From Gordius sp. MW1 (taxonomy: Eukaryota > Nematomorpha > Gordioida > Gordea > Gordiidae): a DNA stretch of 64,000 nucleotides. Numbering within the stretch: the stretch's first letter is position 1; each line of letters opens with the position of its first letter. Shown here piece after piece: positions 11,883 through 23,999 of this stretch. The position numbers and the translations under genes were made by a program. The notes under the pieces are model-generated. The model made no database searches. It saw nothing but the letters and a program-made list of their open reading frames with translations, and had not been told where the DNA came from. The DNA lies in assembly GCA_964036665.1 (NCBI GenBank), contig OZ038531.1, positions 6,076,168 to 6,140,167 of the forward strand, read 5' to 3'.

Positions 11883-13060
11883 AGCAGTAGTGAGGTTGCA
11901 AGGTCAAAACATAACGGCTTATTTGATCGGTGTAATCGGTAGTTTTAACAACAGGCATGACTTTAGCAACCACTGAATTTTCGCTTTTTTATTTTTCTTC
12001 CGAATAGATTCAATTTATATCAATCCATCTACCTTTAAAATTTAAATAAAATTTAAAATGACATATTGGAATGCGAAAATCATATTGGAATTAGCTTCCC
12101 ATAATTATCGTGCCTAAAGTTTATTAAAATTTAGAACATATATTGTACTAGATGAACCCGGCAAACGTTGTTTTGCCATTTACCCAGGTGTATTAAATTA
12201 TGTTGGAATTTTAGGACATATATTATGATAAAGCGGTTATTGAAGTAAAAATAAAGTTTGATGTATATATTTTCTACTTCTATTGTTCTATTTCCGTATA
12301 CAGTGCAACGCGTACGAATACTCGAAAACTACTGGACCGATTTGGCTCGAACAAATCTTAAAACATGCTCCGGACTGTCAGGAATAAACTGAAATTTTGA
12401 GCCAAATCGGTCTGGTAGTTTTCCAAAATTGGTGGCGGCATATATACACACACACATAGTTTCATTTTTATATATAAGATTTTACTGATGTGTAATGTAG
12501 AGTCCACCAGATGTTTTGCGACAGCCATCTTAATCAGCATTTAAATAAATCTGGAATCAATAAAATTGATTTCTCAAAGCAAGACTTGTATAAAATTACC
12601 TTTAAAGGGTCCATTATATCCTTACCTAGTGGCCTAGCTAGCTCTTGACCTCTGAGGAGGGAGTTAAATTTAATTTTATTAAAATATTTTTTATAATTGC
12701 AGAATTTAGTAATTAACTCTTTTAGGTAATTTCCCCTCACACCTTATTTATAACAATTCGTTTAGTTACTACCTTTTAAGTCCATATCAATATTAGTTTC
12801 CAAATCTTGTTAGGTTTTCCCTTCTTCGTTTGCCTTCAACTTAAACCTTGTGCAAACCAAAAAAACTATACCATTAGCAAAAAAACTTTATTTTTGACTA
12901 TATTATGATTGTAGAAAATAGTGTAGTGTAGGTTATGTTATACAAATGAATTATAAGAAATGTATAAATTATGCAATTAATAACTAGAAAAACAAAATTG
13001 TAATATTTTTGGGGTCATAGTTAATGTTTATAACCATAACAAATCTTAACGGTACCAAGT
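11883..13060. other. Intergenic with one palindromic repeat
   Basis: No gene is recognised. At 12322-12425 two arms (CTACTGGACCGATTTGGCTC and GAGCCAAATCGGTCTGGTAG) form an inverted repeat. It is followed by a CA-rich tract and the string AGTTTCATTTTTATATATAAGAT, a form often seen at the tail of invertebrate retroposons. Confidence 0.55.
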
Positions 13061-13280
13061 CAAACGTTCTCAAATCAAACGTTATAAAACATCTAAAAAT
13101 AACTAACTAAAAATTTCTATAAAAATTATGATATAAGCTTTTAATTTAGGTAGATCTGAAGGTTTCATACATAATTAGGGTTCTCTATAATAGGGGTAGG
13201 GTTAAGGTTAGGGTAAGGTTTTAGTTATTTTTAGGTGTTTTATAACGTTTGACCCTGAAAACGTTTGACCCCGATTCAAT
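13061..13280. mobile_element. Foldback MITE with TTAGGG-like core
   Basis: The arms share TCAAACGTT...CAAACGTTATAAAACA on the left and TGTTTTATAACGTTTG...AACGTTTGA on the right. The centre has GGGTAGGGTTAAGGTTAGGG. It lies just beside the RTE LINE and is non-coding. It resembles the MITEs at 9665 and 36277 in having telomere-like repeats, but their arms differ. Confidence 0.75.
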
Positions 13281-13300
13281 CTTAACATAGTAGACCGAAT

Positions 13301-16300
13301 CTTCTTCTTCTTCTTTATCAGTTATTTGGTCCCACATTGGTGGGGTTTGTTTTGATGAGTCTCTTCCATCTTGACCGGGTGAGTGCCATGTCTTGACTAA
13401 TCTCTTTAGTTTTCATAACTTTATCGACTTGCCCTTTCCACGTGACACGGGGTCGTCCTCTTCCTCTCTTCCCCGGTATTTCCATGTCTAGCACTTTTCG
13501 ATTTACGTCATCCGTGTCCCTTCTTAGTATATGCCCATACCACCTTAGCCGATTTTCGTTAATCATGTCCGCCATAGGTTGAATACCCATTTTTGTCATG
13601 AGAAAGTCATTCGTCATATGATCGAGCTTAGTATATCCCAAGCTCCACCGTATCATTCTCATCTCTGTGGCTTGTAATAGCTTTCCTTCCATGGTGTTTA
13701 ATGCCCATGTTTCACTTCCATACAGTAACACCGGTCTTACGATGGATTTGTAAGCTTTGCTCTTCAACCATATTGACATTTTCTTGTCGCACATTACACC
13801 GGATATACTACGCCATTTAAGCCATCCTTTTTGAATCCGGGCATTGACTTCCGTTGCGCAACCTCCCTCTTGATGTAGCATCGAGCCGAGGTATGTAAAC
13901 CTGTCTACTTTTGGGTACTTTAGATGGTCATACAGGGATGGGGTGTCTGTACCGTTCATTTTCATGTATACCGTTTTTCGATCGTTGACCTTTAAACCAT
14001 ATCCAGCTAAGCGCTTTGACCACTTTTCGGCTTCTTCGAATACTTTGTCCCTTGTTTCCTCGCATAGTACTATATCATCGGCATATAGCTTACACCATGG
14101 CGATGGCTTTTGAATGTCCCTCGTTATCGTGTCTATAATTATATTAAATAAAAAGGGACTTAAAGCAGAGCCTTGATGTAATCCAATATTAACCCGAACA
14201 GGTTTAGAGTCTCCAACAGTCGTCCTAACGCAAGAGTTTGAGGCTTCATAGATATTTTTCATAAGCCGTATATATACGTCAGGGATATTTTGTTTCCTCA
14301 GGCACCACCATATTAAATCGCGGGGGACCGTGTCATAAGCTTTCTCCAAGTCGATAAAAACCATATGTAGGTCTTTCCTCTTTTCACCATACTTATCCAT
14401 CATTTGTCTTAAAGCGAAGAATTGGGTCGATTGTGGATTTGCCGGCTACGAATCCGAATTGATTAGCCGATATTTCCACCTCGTTTTTCAGCCTTGTTAC
14501 TAAGATCCTTTCCATAAGCTTCAAGGAGTGGCAAGTTAGCTTGACTCTGTAATTGCCGCAGTCCTGAGGGTCTCCTTTGCCTTTAAATAAGGGTATAATC
14601 GTGCTTGCTCTCCATTGATTAGGGATTCGCTCTTCTACCAATATCTTGTTAAGGAGGTTCGTCATGGTGGTGACTCCTTCTTCACGACATCCGAGCAATG
14701 CTTCCATAGGTATTCCATCTGGGCCATTTGCTTTTCCTTTTTGCATCTTCTTCATTTGTGTCCTAACTTCATCCTGCTGAAAGAGTAAAGAGTTCGACCA
14801 TACTTATATTTGGCTCAATTTCGGGAAGAGAATCCTTGTCATTTGCAATATTCATAAGTTTCTTAAAATATCCTTTCCATCACTTCCTTCGGCTTGAATA
14901 AGGTTTGACCCATCTCGCTTTTGACTATTTTAAGAACTCCGACATCGCGACTTTTCTTCTCCCTTATCTTGGCCAATTTGTACATAAGCCTATCGCCCCC
15001 TTTATGATCCAGCTTGTTTGCCATCTCGGTGTACGCGGCATTCTTCGCTTTTGCAACGGCCTTTTTTGCGGCCCTCTTTGCGTCCCTGTACTCTTGATAA
15101 TCCTCCGACTTTTTTGATTTATGCCACCGTCTATATAGATTTTTCTTTATTTCGATGAAATCTTTAACCGATTGATCCCACCACCATAGTTCCCTATTCA
15201 TAGCTTTGCCTCCTTTGGTCCGTCACACGAATCGCTGTTTCCTTAATGTCCTTAGATAGCGCCTCCCAATCGTCGTCTACGTCCCTTTGCAACTTCCTTG
15301 CACCCAAGAGTGAGGAGGCTTTTTGATGGTATGCTTCGTTCGTTGACGTATCCTTTAACCTTTCGTATCGAATTCGAGGTTCATATACCTTTCTTCTTTC
15401 GGGAAATACTCTTCTGTCAAGATCCATAACAAGGGGACGATGTTGCCTGGCGATTTCTTCTCCCGGTATTACTTTGCAATCCTTGATGCTCCATAAGTCC
15501 TTTCGCCGTATAAGCAAATAGTCGATTTGACTAAAATGCTTCCCACTTCTATAGGTCACAATATGATCTTCGCGCTTTTAAAAATAGGTGTCAACGATCG
15601 CCATGTCATATGCTTGGGATACTTGGAGAAGTTTTTCCCATTCTTTGTTCTTCAGACCATGCCCATAGCCTCCATGATTGCGTTCATACCCGAGGCGATC
15701 TTTCCCTACGTGAGCGTTGAAATCGACCCCAATAATTAGCCTTTCTTCCTGTCGGATTCCTTGTATTTCCTTTTCCAATGAATCGAAGAATATGTCTTTC
15801 TCTGAATCCGAACACCCGATTTGGGGGGCATACGCGCACATAACGGTTAGGAGGCCACCTTGATCCGCAATCTTCACCCACATTAGCCTGTCGGAACAAC
15901 GCTTGACTTCCACCACCTTGTCCTTGAACGATTCGCTTAGAACGATACCGACTCCGTTTCTACGATTTGGTGGCCCACTGTAGAAAAGCTTGTATCCTTC
16001 TCCTAATTCCCGAGCTTTCGTTCCGTTTCACCTCGTCTCTTGTAGGCAGGCGATGTGTACCTTTCTTCTTTTTAGCATCTGTGCGACCTCGATGCTCTTT
16101 CCCGTCAACGTTCCCACATTCCAGCACGTAATTCGCATTCTTTCCATAACTAGTTTCCTTAACCGCCTTCGTTGTGAGTTAGGCAGTAACCCTAGTGTAT
16201 TTTTCACATTGCACGGGCGGGGTATGCAGTGCGCGTCGTTTGTGGAGGACGCCCTAGCCTTTTCTTGTAAAATCTCGCTTGAAACTATCATAAATTTTGG

Positions 16301-16366
16301 AGTTGATTTTTATAGCCGGTTTCCGACCTGACGCCAACCCTCCACTTTTTGCTCGTAGGTAGTGTT
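13301..16366 (-). mobile_element. RTE-type LINE, end-to-end copy, 3066 bp
   Basis: A 14-bp direct repeat ATAGTAGACCGAAT brackets the element (13287-13300 and 16367-16380); this is a LINE-style target-site duplication. The 3' tail on the minus strand is a run of GAAGAAGAAG, typical of RTE elements, and follows the stop within 20 bases. One apurinic-type endonuclease and one reverse transcriptase are encoded. LINE copy 1 at 1-2130 is a relative. Confidence 0.92.
13318..16291 (-). pseudogene. RTE endonuclease-reverse transcriptase, frameshifted
   Basis: The protein nicks target DNA and copies the element RNA at the nick. Pieces in order: endonuclease start MRITCWNVGTLTGKS with CLQETR (16291-16028), CAYAPQ and GVDFNAHVG (15916-15578), QIDYLL and HRPLVMDL (15559-15194), a basic linker (15201-14863), RT start with ANGPDGIPMEAL (14755-14393), then FIDLEKAYDTVPR, LHQGSALSPFLFNIIIDT, LYADDIVL and LRWYGHILRRD (14403-13318). 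The last piece is an uninterrupted 361-residue frame. At least four frame breaks and a missing endonuclease stretch near 15920-16027 make it inactive. The C-terminal RWYGH-type region is usual for RTE proteins. Confidence 0.9.
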
Positions 16367-16426
16367 ATAGTAGACCGAATGGTAAAGGTTAAATATGTTA
16401 AGCCTCACTTCTATTAGGGATACTGT

Positions 16427-16570
16427 CATAGGCGTAGCCAGGGGGGGGGCAATGGCGAAATTTTTTTCTCCAATGCAAAAACCCTTAAAATTTTACGTTT
16501 TGCCCCCCCCCCAATTAAACGTTTAAACGTTTTGCCCCCCCCCCTAATCCAAAACCTGGCTACGCCCATG
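16427..16570. mobile_element. MITE, CATRGGCGTAGCCAGG family, 144 bp
   Basis: Ends CATAGGCGTAGCCAGG and CCTGGCTACGCCCATG; perfect 8-bp target duplication GATACTGT (16419-16426, 16571-16578). Non-coding, with G and C runs inside the ends. Same family as 2362-2533. Confidence 0.9.
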
Positions 16571-16578
16571 GATACTGT

Positions 16579-17827
16579 GATGGCTGGCATTTTAAAACGG
16601 AGACTCTTTAGAGACGAAATTATATTTTTTTTAATCAATACAATACTACACTAGTGTAAATAACAAATATGAGCATGACAATTAATATATTATTTGTTCA
16701 CCCATCAATATTTCATAACAAAAATGCACTTTTTAATCAACCAGACAAATATTCAATATAGTCTAGAAAAATTCATCCAAGAATTGTGTTTAAGTCTTAA
16801 TGTAGCTAGCGAAAAATTTGTTCGAAGAAGTATTATTTGGTATTTAAAATAATCTTTTATGAGGTAGAGAATGGCACGGGTGACCCGATATCGGGTTTGG
16901 GTAGAAAATTTTCAAATGTCTTCGGGTTCAGGTTGAAAATTTTTTTTATGGGTGTGATTTAAAGTGTCGGGTCAAAGGTTATAAATCTTTCATTGCAAAA
17001 TACACGGGACATATCTTTTAAATTAATGCTATGTATAATATTTTTTTAATTAATAACGAAATGTATAAGATCATTCAATTAACTAAATTCCTTTTGTTTT
17101 TTTAAATCTGATTCTTTTGATTTCGGCGCAAATTTAAATTTGACTCAAGAAAGGTAAAATATATCAAAAAAAATAATATTTTTAAAAAATTGTGAAATGG
17201 TAATACATTATTAATTTTAACTACATATATAATATATATTCATAAAATAAAAGTAAGTGTGAATTTATTAAATGATTCATTTGCAAAACGAAATATCAAA
17301 TTTAATGTAACCCAATATTGTATATTCTTAAATTTAGTAATCAAAATCTGTGATATCAATTAGTTTCATAAATTGCACCTTAATTTGTCGATCAAATTTT
17401 AAACACCCTAATGGGCGTAGCCAGGAGGGGGCAATAATGTTTAAGGGAGGGGCAAAATAACCATTTTTATATTTTAGCCATAATTTGAGAGAATATTTAA
17501 GAAATTTTAGGATTTAGAGGGCCCAGGCTACGTGCACACCGCAATTTTTCTTACTCTCCCGTTGGATACCAATATTTGACACACGTTCGGAAGGGGGTCG
17601 GGTTCTGGTTAAAATTTTAGAATGCTTTCGGGCTCGGGTTGAAAATTAGCGACTTTGCAGTTCTCTAGTGGGAAATCGCATCGATGGTAATTTGTAATAT
17701 CTTAAAATGATTAATTTTTCTCTTAAGATTAATTTTTCAATAAATTCTTATGGCACAACTCAAAAATTAATGTCATGATTTTGTTATTTGTTAGTTGCGC
17801 TTGTATAATCACTTCATTTCCTACCAC
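16579..17827. other. Intergenic AT-rich sequence with one MITE
   Basis: No gene is recognised. A MITE of the GGCGTAGCCAGG type lies at about 17410-17534; its flanks (ACACCCTA and ACACCGCA) agree at six of eight bases. Phrases such as GGTTCGGGTTGAAAATT recur at about 16916-16945 and 17618-17650, around G-rich strings of the kind found at some hAT ends. Confidence 0.55.
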
Positions 17828-18294
17828 CGTGGCGTAGCTAGGGGGTGGCCCAGGGGACCCGGGCCCACCCAAGAGCAAAAACCGGGCCCCATGGGCCCCC
17901 CCCCCAAGCGAAAAATCTTTGGCCCCTCCTGGGCCCCTTAAGCCATTTTCTTCATCTTAATTAAGAAACAATATGAAGATTATTATTATTGTTTTTGAAT
18001 AAAAGTTTTAATTATAATATTACAAATAATAATAATGATGCTGCATAAGACGACAATAAAGGGTGCGAAATTTTATTATTTTAATTAAAATAATTTTAAC
18101 CAACTTCATGTCATGCGAAAGATCGTTCTCGTTGCTAAAACGGATTAAAACTTATCTTCGTTCCACAATTTGACAAGATAGGTTATCTTCCTTAGCTTTA
18201 TGGAGCTTGGAACATGACTTTATAAATGTTATTCCCCCGGATGATATTATAAATTTGTTTGCAACATCGAGTAAAAGGCGTAATGAACTACTAT

Positions 18295-18690
18295 TTAAAG
18301 ACTAATTTTAATATTTAATGAAAAACTATCTGGGCTTTTAAACTTTTTAACACTTTTAAAATGTATTAAAATATTATTAAATTTACGAAAATTCCATCCT
18401 GGATTCAATTTAATTGTCCATCTCACATGCTTATTGTTTAACATATCTTGGATATTTTTATGTACCACATGCACATATAAAGCCAATAGTTTTCCAAAAA
18501 ATAGTTTGCACACCATTTTTTCCCCTTATCATAAGTTTGATAAATTAATATTAATAACCAATTCCTGAATTTTATACAATTGTTAACGCATCAAAACTTT
18601 CAAGGGATAAAAATCCTAAAAAAATTCATTCTGTTTGTCAAACGCTAAGTTGTTCTGTGCATCTCACATCTCTAATTTCATCTAAAATTA
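18295..18690 (-). pseudogene. hAT transposase remnant (ZMYM1/DUF4371-like)
   Basis: Minus-strand frames contain LALYVHVVHKNIQDML and other pieces parallel to the remnant at 3886-4330. The longest intact piece is 73 codons; frameshifts and stops occur throughout. The catalytic acidic residues cannot be followed through the breaks. Confidence 0.65.
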
Positions 18691-19171
18691 TTAAATAAAA
18701 TTTTGATTCATTTAATTTTGACAGAATATTTTTAAGGTTCATTTAGCCGTTAAATTTATTAGGTCATTTTAATTTTCAGGTGGTGTAAAGGGGGGGGGGG
18801 GGGGGTTGTACAAATCTATCTATAATATCAAGGGGCAATAACTTCTAAATACTAATTTTAATTTCATAATTAATTTTTTTTATATTTTATGTTATATATA
18901 ATTCGCCTTTTGAGGATCTAACCTAAAAAAAAGCTTTTAAATGTTCTCATTGTTTTCCTGACATAAATGCTGCCAATATTGCATATATAAAATTATAAGG
19001 CAATAAAATATTTTTATAAAAACTTTGTTGTATAGATTTTTTAAATTATTTGCATTATTTTTTAAAATGTCAAAGATTTCTTGTCAATATCCCCGTTCCA
19101 CTTTGTACCCTTACAATTCATTTATACAAAACTTATTATACCATGTGAAATTTTCTATATTGTTTCAACTA

Positions 19172-19325
19172 GTGCCCTATCAACTCGCCGGAAACAATCT
19201 CGCCGAATTTAATGTCCCCCAGCTTAAAATCGTCCCCCATTCAACCAATCACAAAATGGAGGACTTTTTTTAGCTGGGGGACATTAAATTCGGCGAGATT
19301 GTTTTCGGCAAGTTGACGGGCCACC
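19172..19325. mobile_element. Foldback MITE, 154 bp, inside hAT B
   Basis: The arms (about 55 bp) read TCAACTCGCCGGAAACAATC and the complement of GTTTTCGGCAAGTTGACGGG, joined by a short non-palindromic centre near 19232-19260. The flanks GTTTCAACTA (19162-19171 and 19326-19335) are identical, giving a target duplication of 8-10 bp. It inserted after element B. Confidence 0.85.
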
Positions 19326-19899
19326 GTTTCAACTACATCACCTTGTTTTATTTATGAATAAATTTTATTTATTTTATTTTTATGCCCTATAAACATGAGG
19401 GGACATATTAGTGTGATGTTAATAGAAAAAATACACAGAGTAGTAGCGGAATTTTAAGTTTGTCCAACGTTTATGAGTTGGGTTTTGAATTGGGGGGGGG
19501 GGGGGGGGCAAAACATAAATATTTTTTTTCTTAAGGGTGTGCGCGTAACAAAAAATTTTTGTCCCCCCCCCTATTTGACCAGCTTAGCCTCCCCCCAAGG
19601 CAAAAAGGCTAGCTACGCCACTGCCTACCACCAAACTTGAATTTATATTGGCATTTGAAATTTTATTAACAAATCATGTAAGCTATGTTTTTAGACAAAT
19701 ACTGCCAAAATTAAAGCTAAATTTTTATGAGTAGTATGATGACCTAATGGTTGTACTTAATGAGTGTTCACAGAAAGTAGGAAAGACTATATGTCTTTCG
19801 CCCAATATTTCTAAAATATAACTTTATTATGATATACTTCGCAAAATACATAGTGAGCATTGCTCACGCGAGTAATTTAATAACTCTAAGCCTTAAGGT

Positions 19900-20159
19900 C
19901 ATGGGCGTAGCCAGCATTGGAATTAGAGGGGGGGGGCAAAAATGATTTAGGGAGGGTATAACATTTTTTGAAATTTTAGCCGTAATTAATAAATTTCAAC
20001 AAATCTCTAGATTCAGAGGGGGGCAGAGGGCGTAGCCAGCATTGGGATTAGAGGGGGCAAAAGTGGGTTAGGGAGGGGCAAATTATCATTTTTAAAAATT
20101 TGATTTAGAGGGGGGCAGCCGCCCCTTCCTGCCCCCCCCCTCCCGTTTCTACACCCATG
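19900..20159. mobile_element. MITE, CATGGGCGTAGCCAGC family, double unit
   Basis: A perfect 8-bp target duplication CTTAAGGT (19892-19899, 20160-20167) brackets the element. It starts CATGGGCGTAGCCAGCATTGG and a second GGCGTAGCCAGCATTGG start occurs at about 20027, so it contains a partial duplication or a nested second copy. The right end ACACCCATG is a weak match to the left. Confidence 0.8.
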
Positions 20160-20167
20160 CTTAAGGT

Positions 20168-21190
20168 TGACTAAACTAAACACATTAACAACCTTTGGTC
20201 CCTTTTTCATATTTTGACTTAAAACTAAAGGTTGGCTAACAAAACCCAGGTCTTTTTACAACACTACAAGTTGTACAGATCCATGTATACCAACCTTTTT
20301 TTTTATAAAATTATGTCAACGAATGGTTGGTTAACTATTATTTGAAACTAATAGCAAAGTTGTGGCAATTTAAATATACTATTAATTTAATTAGCCTATA
20401 CAAACTGACATTCAATTTTTGCAATTAATATCCTGTGCTCATGCTTTTGTATTAACAAAATTAATAGTTTGCTTAATTTGGGGTTTAACAAAAACATGTA
20501 TGATTAAAAGATATAATCTAGTATTTCCATTTCATAAACTATATATAAAAAATATTATTTTACACCCTTAAATATAGCTAGATTATAAAATTATGCTAGT
20601 TGTTATTTATGTATTTTATTGGCCTATGAATAGAATCTAACAAAAGGTTGATCTAATGGTAGTAATCTAATCTATTTCAGGCTTAAACAAAATTAAGTAA
20701 TATATTATCAAGCCTTATTTCTATTGTAACATTGCTAAGGAAACATTCAAAGACATATAGAATAACATAAACTTGTGATAAAATTCCTAACAAATTTGCC
20801 TAGAATCAAAAAAATTATTTGCTCAGGTTACAGACCAAAGTAAAAAACCAAAAATAGTTTTTTATACAAATTTAACAATCATAAAATGCAACTAACATCT
20901 CACACTATTGAATGGCACCTTGAATCACTAAATCCTTTTATTCATTGCTAAATTATAGTTCCAAAAGTCAAAGTATATTGCCAATTAGATATCAAATAGT
21001 CACAAACAAATTTAAAAACATGCAACATTCCACTTATATAACATATAGTTTAGCAAAAATATTTTTAAAAATATGCATATGTATTTTTGAAACATAGACT
21101 TTATCATTATACACATTATTAGTTTTTTTTTAAAGTTTATTCCAATATAAACAATTAATTCAATACCAAGTATTTGAATAATCTTTATAT
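20168..21190. other. Intergenic, AT-rich
   Basis: I see no gene, repeat array or RNA gene here. It is the downstream side of the minus-strand gene pair at 21191-21786. Confidence 0.5.
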
Positions 21191-21574
21191 TTACTTAAGT
21201 TTTATTTTCTTATAAGAAACAAAATGGTCAAGTTTATGTATAGTTGCATTACATAGAATTGTATTAATTGAATTATTTTCACTTGGGAATTTTGTAGGAA
21301 ATTTAAGCCTTTGTTTTTCATGTATGGTATATAAAGGTTTAATGTCATCTACATTGATAAAAAGCAATTTGGCACCTAATCTAGCTGTATTATATAGAAT
21401 TTGCACTGCTTTCTCATTAGCATTAAAGTTAACTTCCAATGCAGAGACTTTATTAAGATACTGAAATAATGGTTCACTAATTTCATTGTCTGAAAATTTT
21501 ACAAGTAATGGGTTGCTATGGAGAAAGCAAGAAAGGCATTTATAAAAAGGTGCTGGTAATTTGGTGGACTTCAT
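21191..21574 (-). CDS. Unidentified 127-residue protein, possibly mitochondrial ribosomal (mL53-like)
   Basis: The frame opens with an ATG that overlaps the stop of the upstream UPF0390 gene (ATGA), on the same strand. The product is basic at its ends and has a middle section NPLLVKFSDNEISEPLFQYL followed by a strand-like KLLFINVDDIKPLY. The order V-x-F, LF-x-x-L and a late hydrophobic strand is loosely like mitochondrial ribosomal protein L53, a thioredoxin-like fold, but no diagnostic motif is present and length and ends differ. I do not claim the identity. Uninterrupted coding of 127 codons in an AT-rich region and the tight coupling to a real gene support it being expressed. Confidence 0.5.
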   Translation of the reverse strand: MKSTKLPAPFYKCLSCFLHSNPLLVKFSDNEISEPLFQYLNKVSALEVNFNANEKAVQILYNTARLGAKLLFINVDDIKPLYTIHEKQRLKFPTKFPSENNSINTILCNATIHKLDHFVSYKKIKLK

Positions 21575-21786
21575 TTGGATTTTAACATTTGACGAGCATT
21601 ATTTTCAATTGTTTGATTAATTTTTTTCTCGAATATTTTTTTTGCATTTTCTTGCGTAATTAAATTTGCTTTTTTGGGCGCAATATAAGTTTTGCCTTTT
21701 TTAAGCTTGGCTTTTTTGACATGATTGGACTTTTGTTTGACGTTGTCCGGAAGCTTTATTTTAAATTTTACTTCTCCCTGCACCAT
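21571..21786 (-). CDS. UPF0390 / Leydig cell tumour 10 kDa-like protein
   Basis: A 71-residue very basic protein beginning MVQGEVKFKIKLP and containing KKGKTYIAPKKANLI, which is the signature GG/GKxIAPKKA block of the UPF0390 family (human C19orf53). Family members are 80-100 residues, small, lysine-rich and nucleolar; their molecular role is unclear. The N terminus MxQGxxKFKxK fits the family start, so the start is secure. The last residues (LKSK) end four bases into the next reading frame. A short or alternative C terminus through splicing cannot be excluded. Confidence 0.85.
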   Translation of the reverse strand: MVQGEVKFKIKLPDNVKQKSNHVKKAKLKKGKTYIAPKKANLITQENAKKIFEKKINQTIENNARQMLKSK

Positions 21787-22045
21787 AATTAAAATTTTAT
21801 CAATAGGTTACATTGCCTGATCATTACATTTCTACGGTTATAGTGTGTTGGAAAACAAAATAACTTATAAGCTTAAAAACGAGAAAAACAAATTTCAAAA
21901 AATTCTTTCAGTTTTGATTAACAACAATGTTGTAAGATTTCATAGCTTGTGTGACGAATTGAATTTGGATTGGTTTGCTGTACAAGGCATTTTTATGGCA
22001 ATCTACTCCGACAAAATTACAATTACCTCTATACTTTTATTCTAA

Positions 22046-23652
22046 AACTCTTTTTTTGGTTGTACAACCAATATGTAATGTAATTGATTTTGTGGAAGGC
22101 AAAAAATTATATTCATTTGGCTTATTATACTCCGGCTTTTAGTCACAGCTAGATATTTTTGTGAAACCCCGAAGTAAGATAAATTACTTTAAGAAACTTT
22201 TTTTTAAAGATGTCTTATATAAGTGTATGTTTAAAATATTTTTAGATTTGCTTATTTTCACAAGGTAAATAGCAAGTGCCATCCATCACTCACCTTTGGG
22301 ATTTGATCTTTTAAAGGAATAAATGTTTACATCTCTGTCATAAGAAAAGTCATAGTTCCTTCACAGACTTTGAATTTTTCTTTCTTGAAATAACAGACGA
22401 AAACCTTTTTTTTTAATTTAACGACTTGAGTTGGTTTTTATAATGCACTGATTTCATTAAGTGAGTTAGTTGAAAAAGCTTAATAGATTTCGTAACAGAT
22501 TGTTTAAAGATGAATAAATTTTTTATCGGGTAACAATTTTAAATATGATATAACATTAAAGAAGTAATTTGTTCTGTTAACCTTTACCAAAACTCTAGCA
22601 ATGTATAACTCTACTTAATATTTTTACTAAGACTTATAAAAACTCTTTAACAGAAACTGGTACTTACTCCTTTAAAAAAATAGTAACCTATAACTGAATT
22701 AGTCGATTATGAGAGAAAGAATTACGAACTAAATAGCCCCTTGTTTTTAACAAATTTTTTAATCTCAAATTAAATTTTATTTATTAATCATATACACCAT
22801 AACTAAATCAACATAATAATTTCGAAAAACCATTAATATAAATTTTGTTATTATTTTCGTAGGCTGCGTTTCAGTTTAGAAGCTTCCATTTCAAGCCTTT
22901 TCTATAAAAAATAACGTCCATAAAATTTTAGATATTTTTTTTGTTTAATCCATAAATAAAACTCGATTTCCCAAAAGGGTGAAACTAGCTTGTGATGACC
23001 ATGGTCACTGTTATTGTTTAAATTAAAGTCTAAGCCCCTTTAAATTTAAATTGAAAACAATAATTTAGACAATGCTATCCAGCTGTCTTACATATTAATA
23101 AATTTAATGGGTCTGACTTTAAACTTTAATAATAAAACATTACTTAGTTTATTGAAAATATTTTCTTGACATACTATTTACAAATTTATATAAAACAGAG
23201 AAAATGAAAAGATAAACTAATAAAATATTAATTTATAATTAAACAAATTTGTCGGTTGTTTAAGAAAAGAATTTAGACTACGAACCCTGTTCAAAATTTA
23301 ATCCCTCACTACATTTCATTATTATTTAATTTTAAATTAGAATCTTAAGAATTTTTGGTTTTGGTACTACCTATGTGTTTTAAATTAAGTCATCTTACTT
23401 TTCTTAAGGGACGGATCTAAATCTTTTTGAATCAAAAATGGCCCAAATAAAAAATCAAGGAGTTTTAAAATAAGCTTAGGAGTGCAGTTGTTTATGGTAT
23501 TGCCTATTACTTGTTGGTTTCTTAGCAATTCAAAAGATAACTAATTTAAATTTTTTGCCAATGCCTTTTTCTATCCCCGTCGCTTGCGTATCCTACACAA
23601 TAACTTGAGAAGTCCATATATGTCAAGATTTAAGTGATAGAGTGCATGGAAA
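22046..23652. other. Intergenic, AT-rich
   Basis: No gene is recognised. An ATG-less open frame at about 21812-22045 (plus), divergent from the UPF0390 gene, is discussed in the findings. The rest is featureless AT-rich sequence. Confidence 0.5.
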
Positions 23653-23999
23653 TTACTTTTTAGGGAGTGCGTAACAATATATCTTATAGACCTTCAATTG
23701 TTGTTTCCAGTGAACATCTACCCATAAATGCATTATAACGTCATTGCCTTCCTACGTAAGATTGCATTACGCCATTAAAAGTTTGTTTATTAATTATTAT
23801 AATAAATAAAGTTACATATTTTGAAAATTTACTTTTGTAATATCACAATCTCCGACTTTAAGCCGTATGTGCATAGAGAGTTTACCCGTGCCCACTTTTT
23901 GACATTTACCATGACCACTTCCAATCAAAACTTTTGAGCTGAAGGGCTTCTCAAATTTTAACGTGACCGCCATAAACGTGGTATTGCAAGAAGATGTAA
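23653..23999 (-). other. ZP-N module 6 and C terminus
   Basis: Exons 23999-23833 and 23751-23653. C1 in SSCNTTFMAVTLKF, C2 in HGKCQKVG, C3 in GDCDITK, C4 in KIYCYALPKK then a stop six residues after C4. No ZP-C, cleavage site or anchor follows. Confidence 0.88.

Larger units (their letters stand above)
17828..19623 (-). mobile_element. hAT transposon B, 1796 bp, decayed
   Basis: The ends CGTGGCGTAGCTAG and CTAGCTACGCCACTG form an inverted pair, and a perfect 8-bp target duplication CCTACCAC flanks it (17820-17827 and 19624-19631). It carries a transposase remnant on the minus strand, G and C homopolymers and a nested foldback MITE (19172-19325). It is the closest relative of element A in the window. 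Confidence 0.92.
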
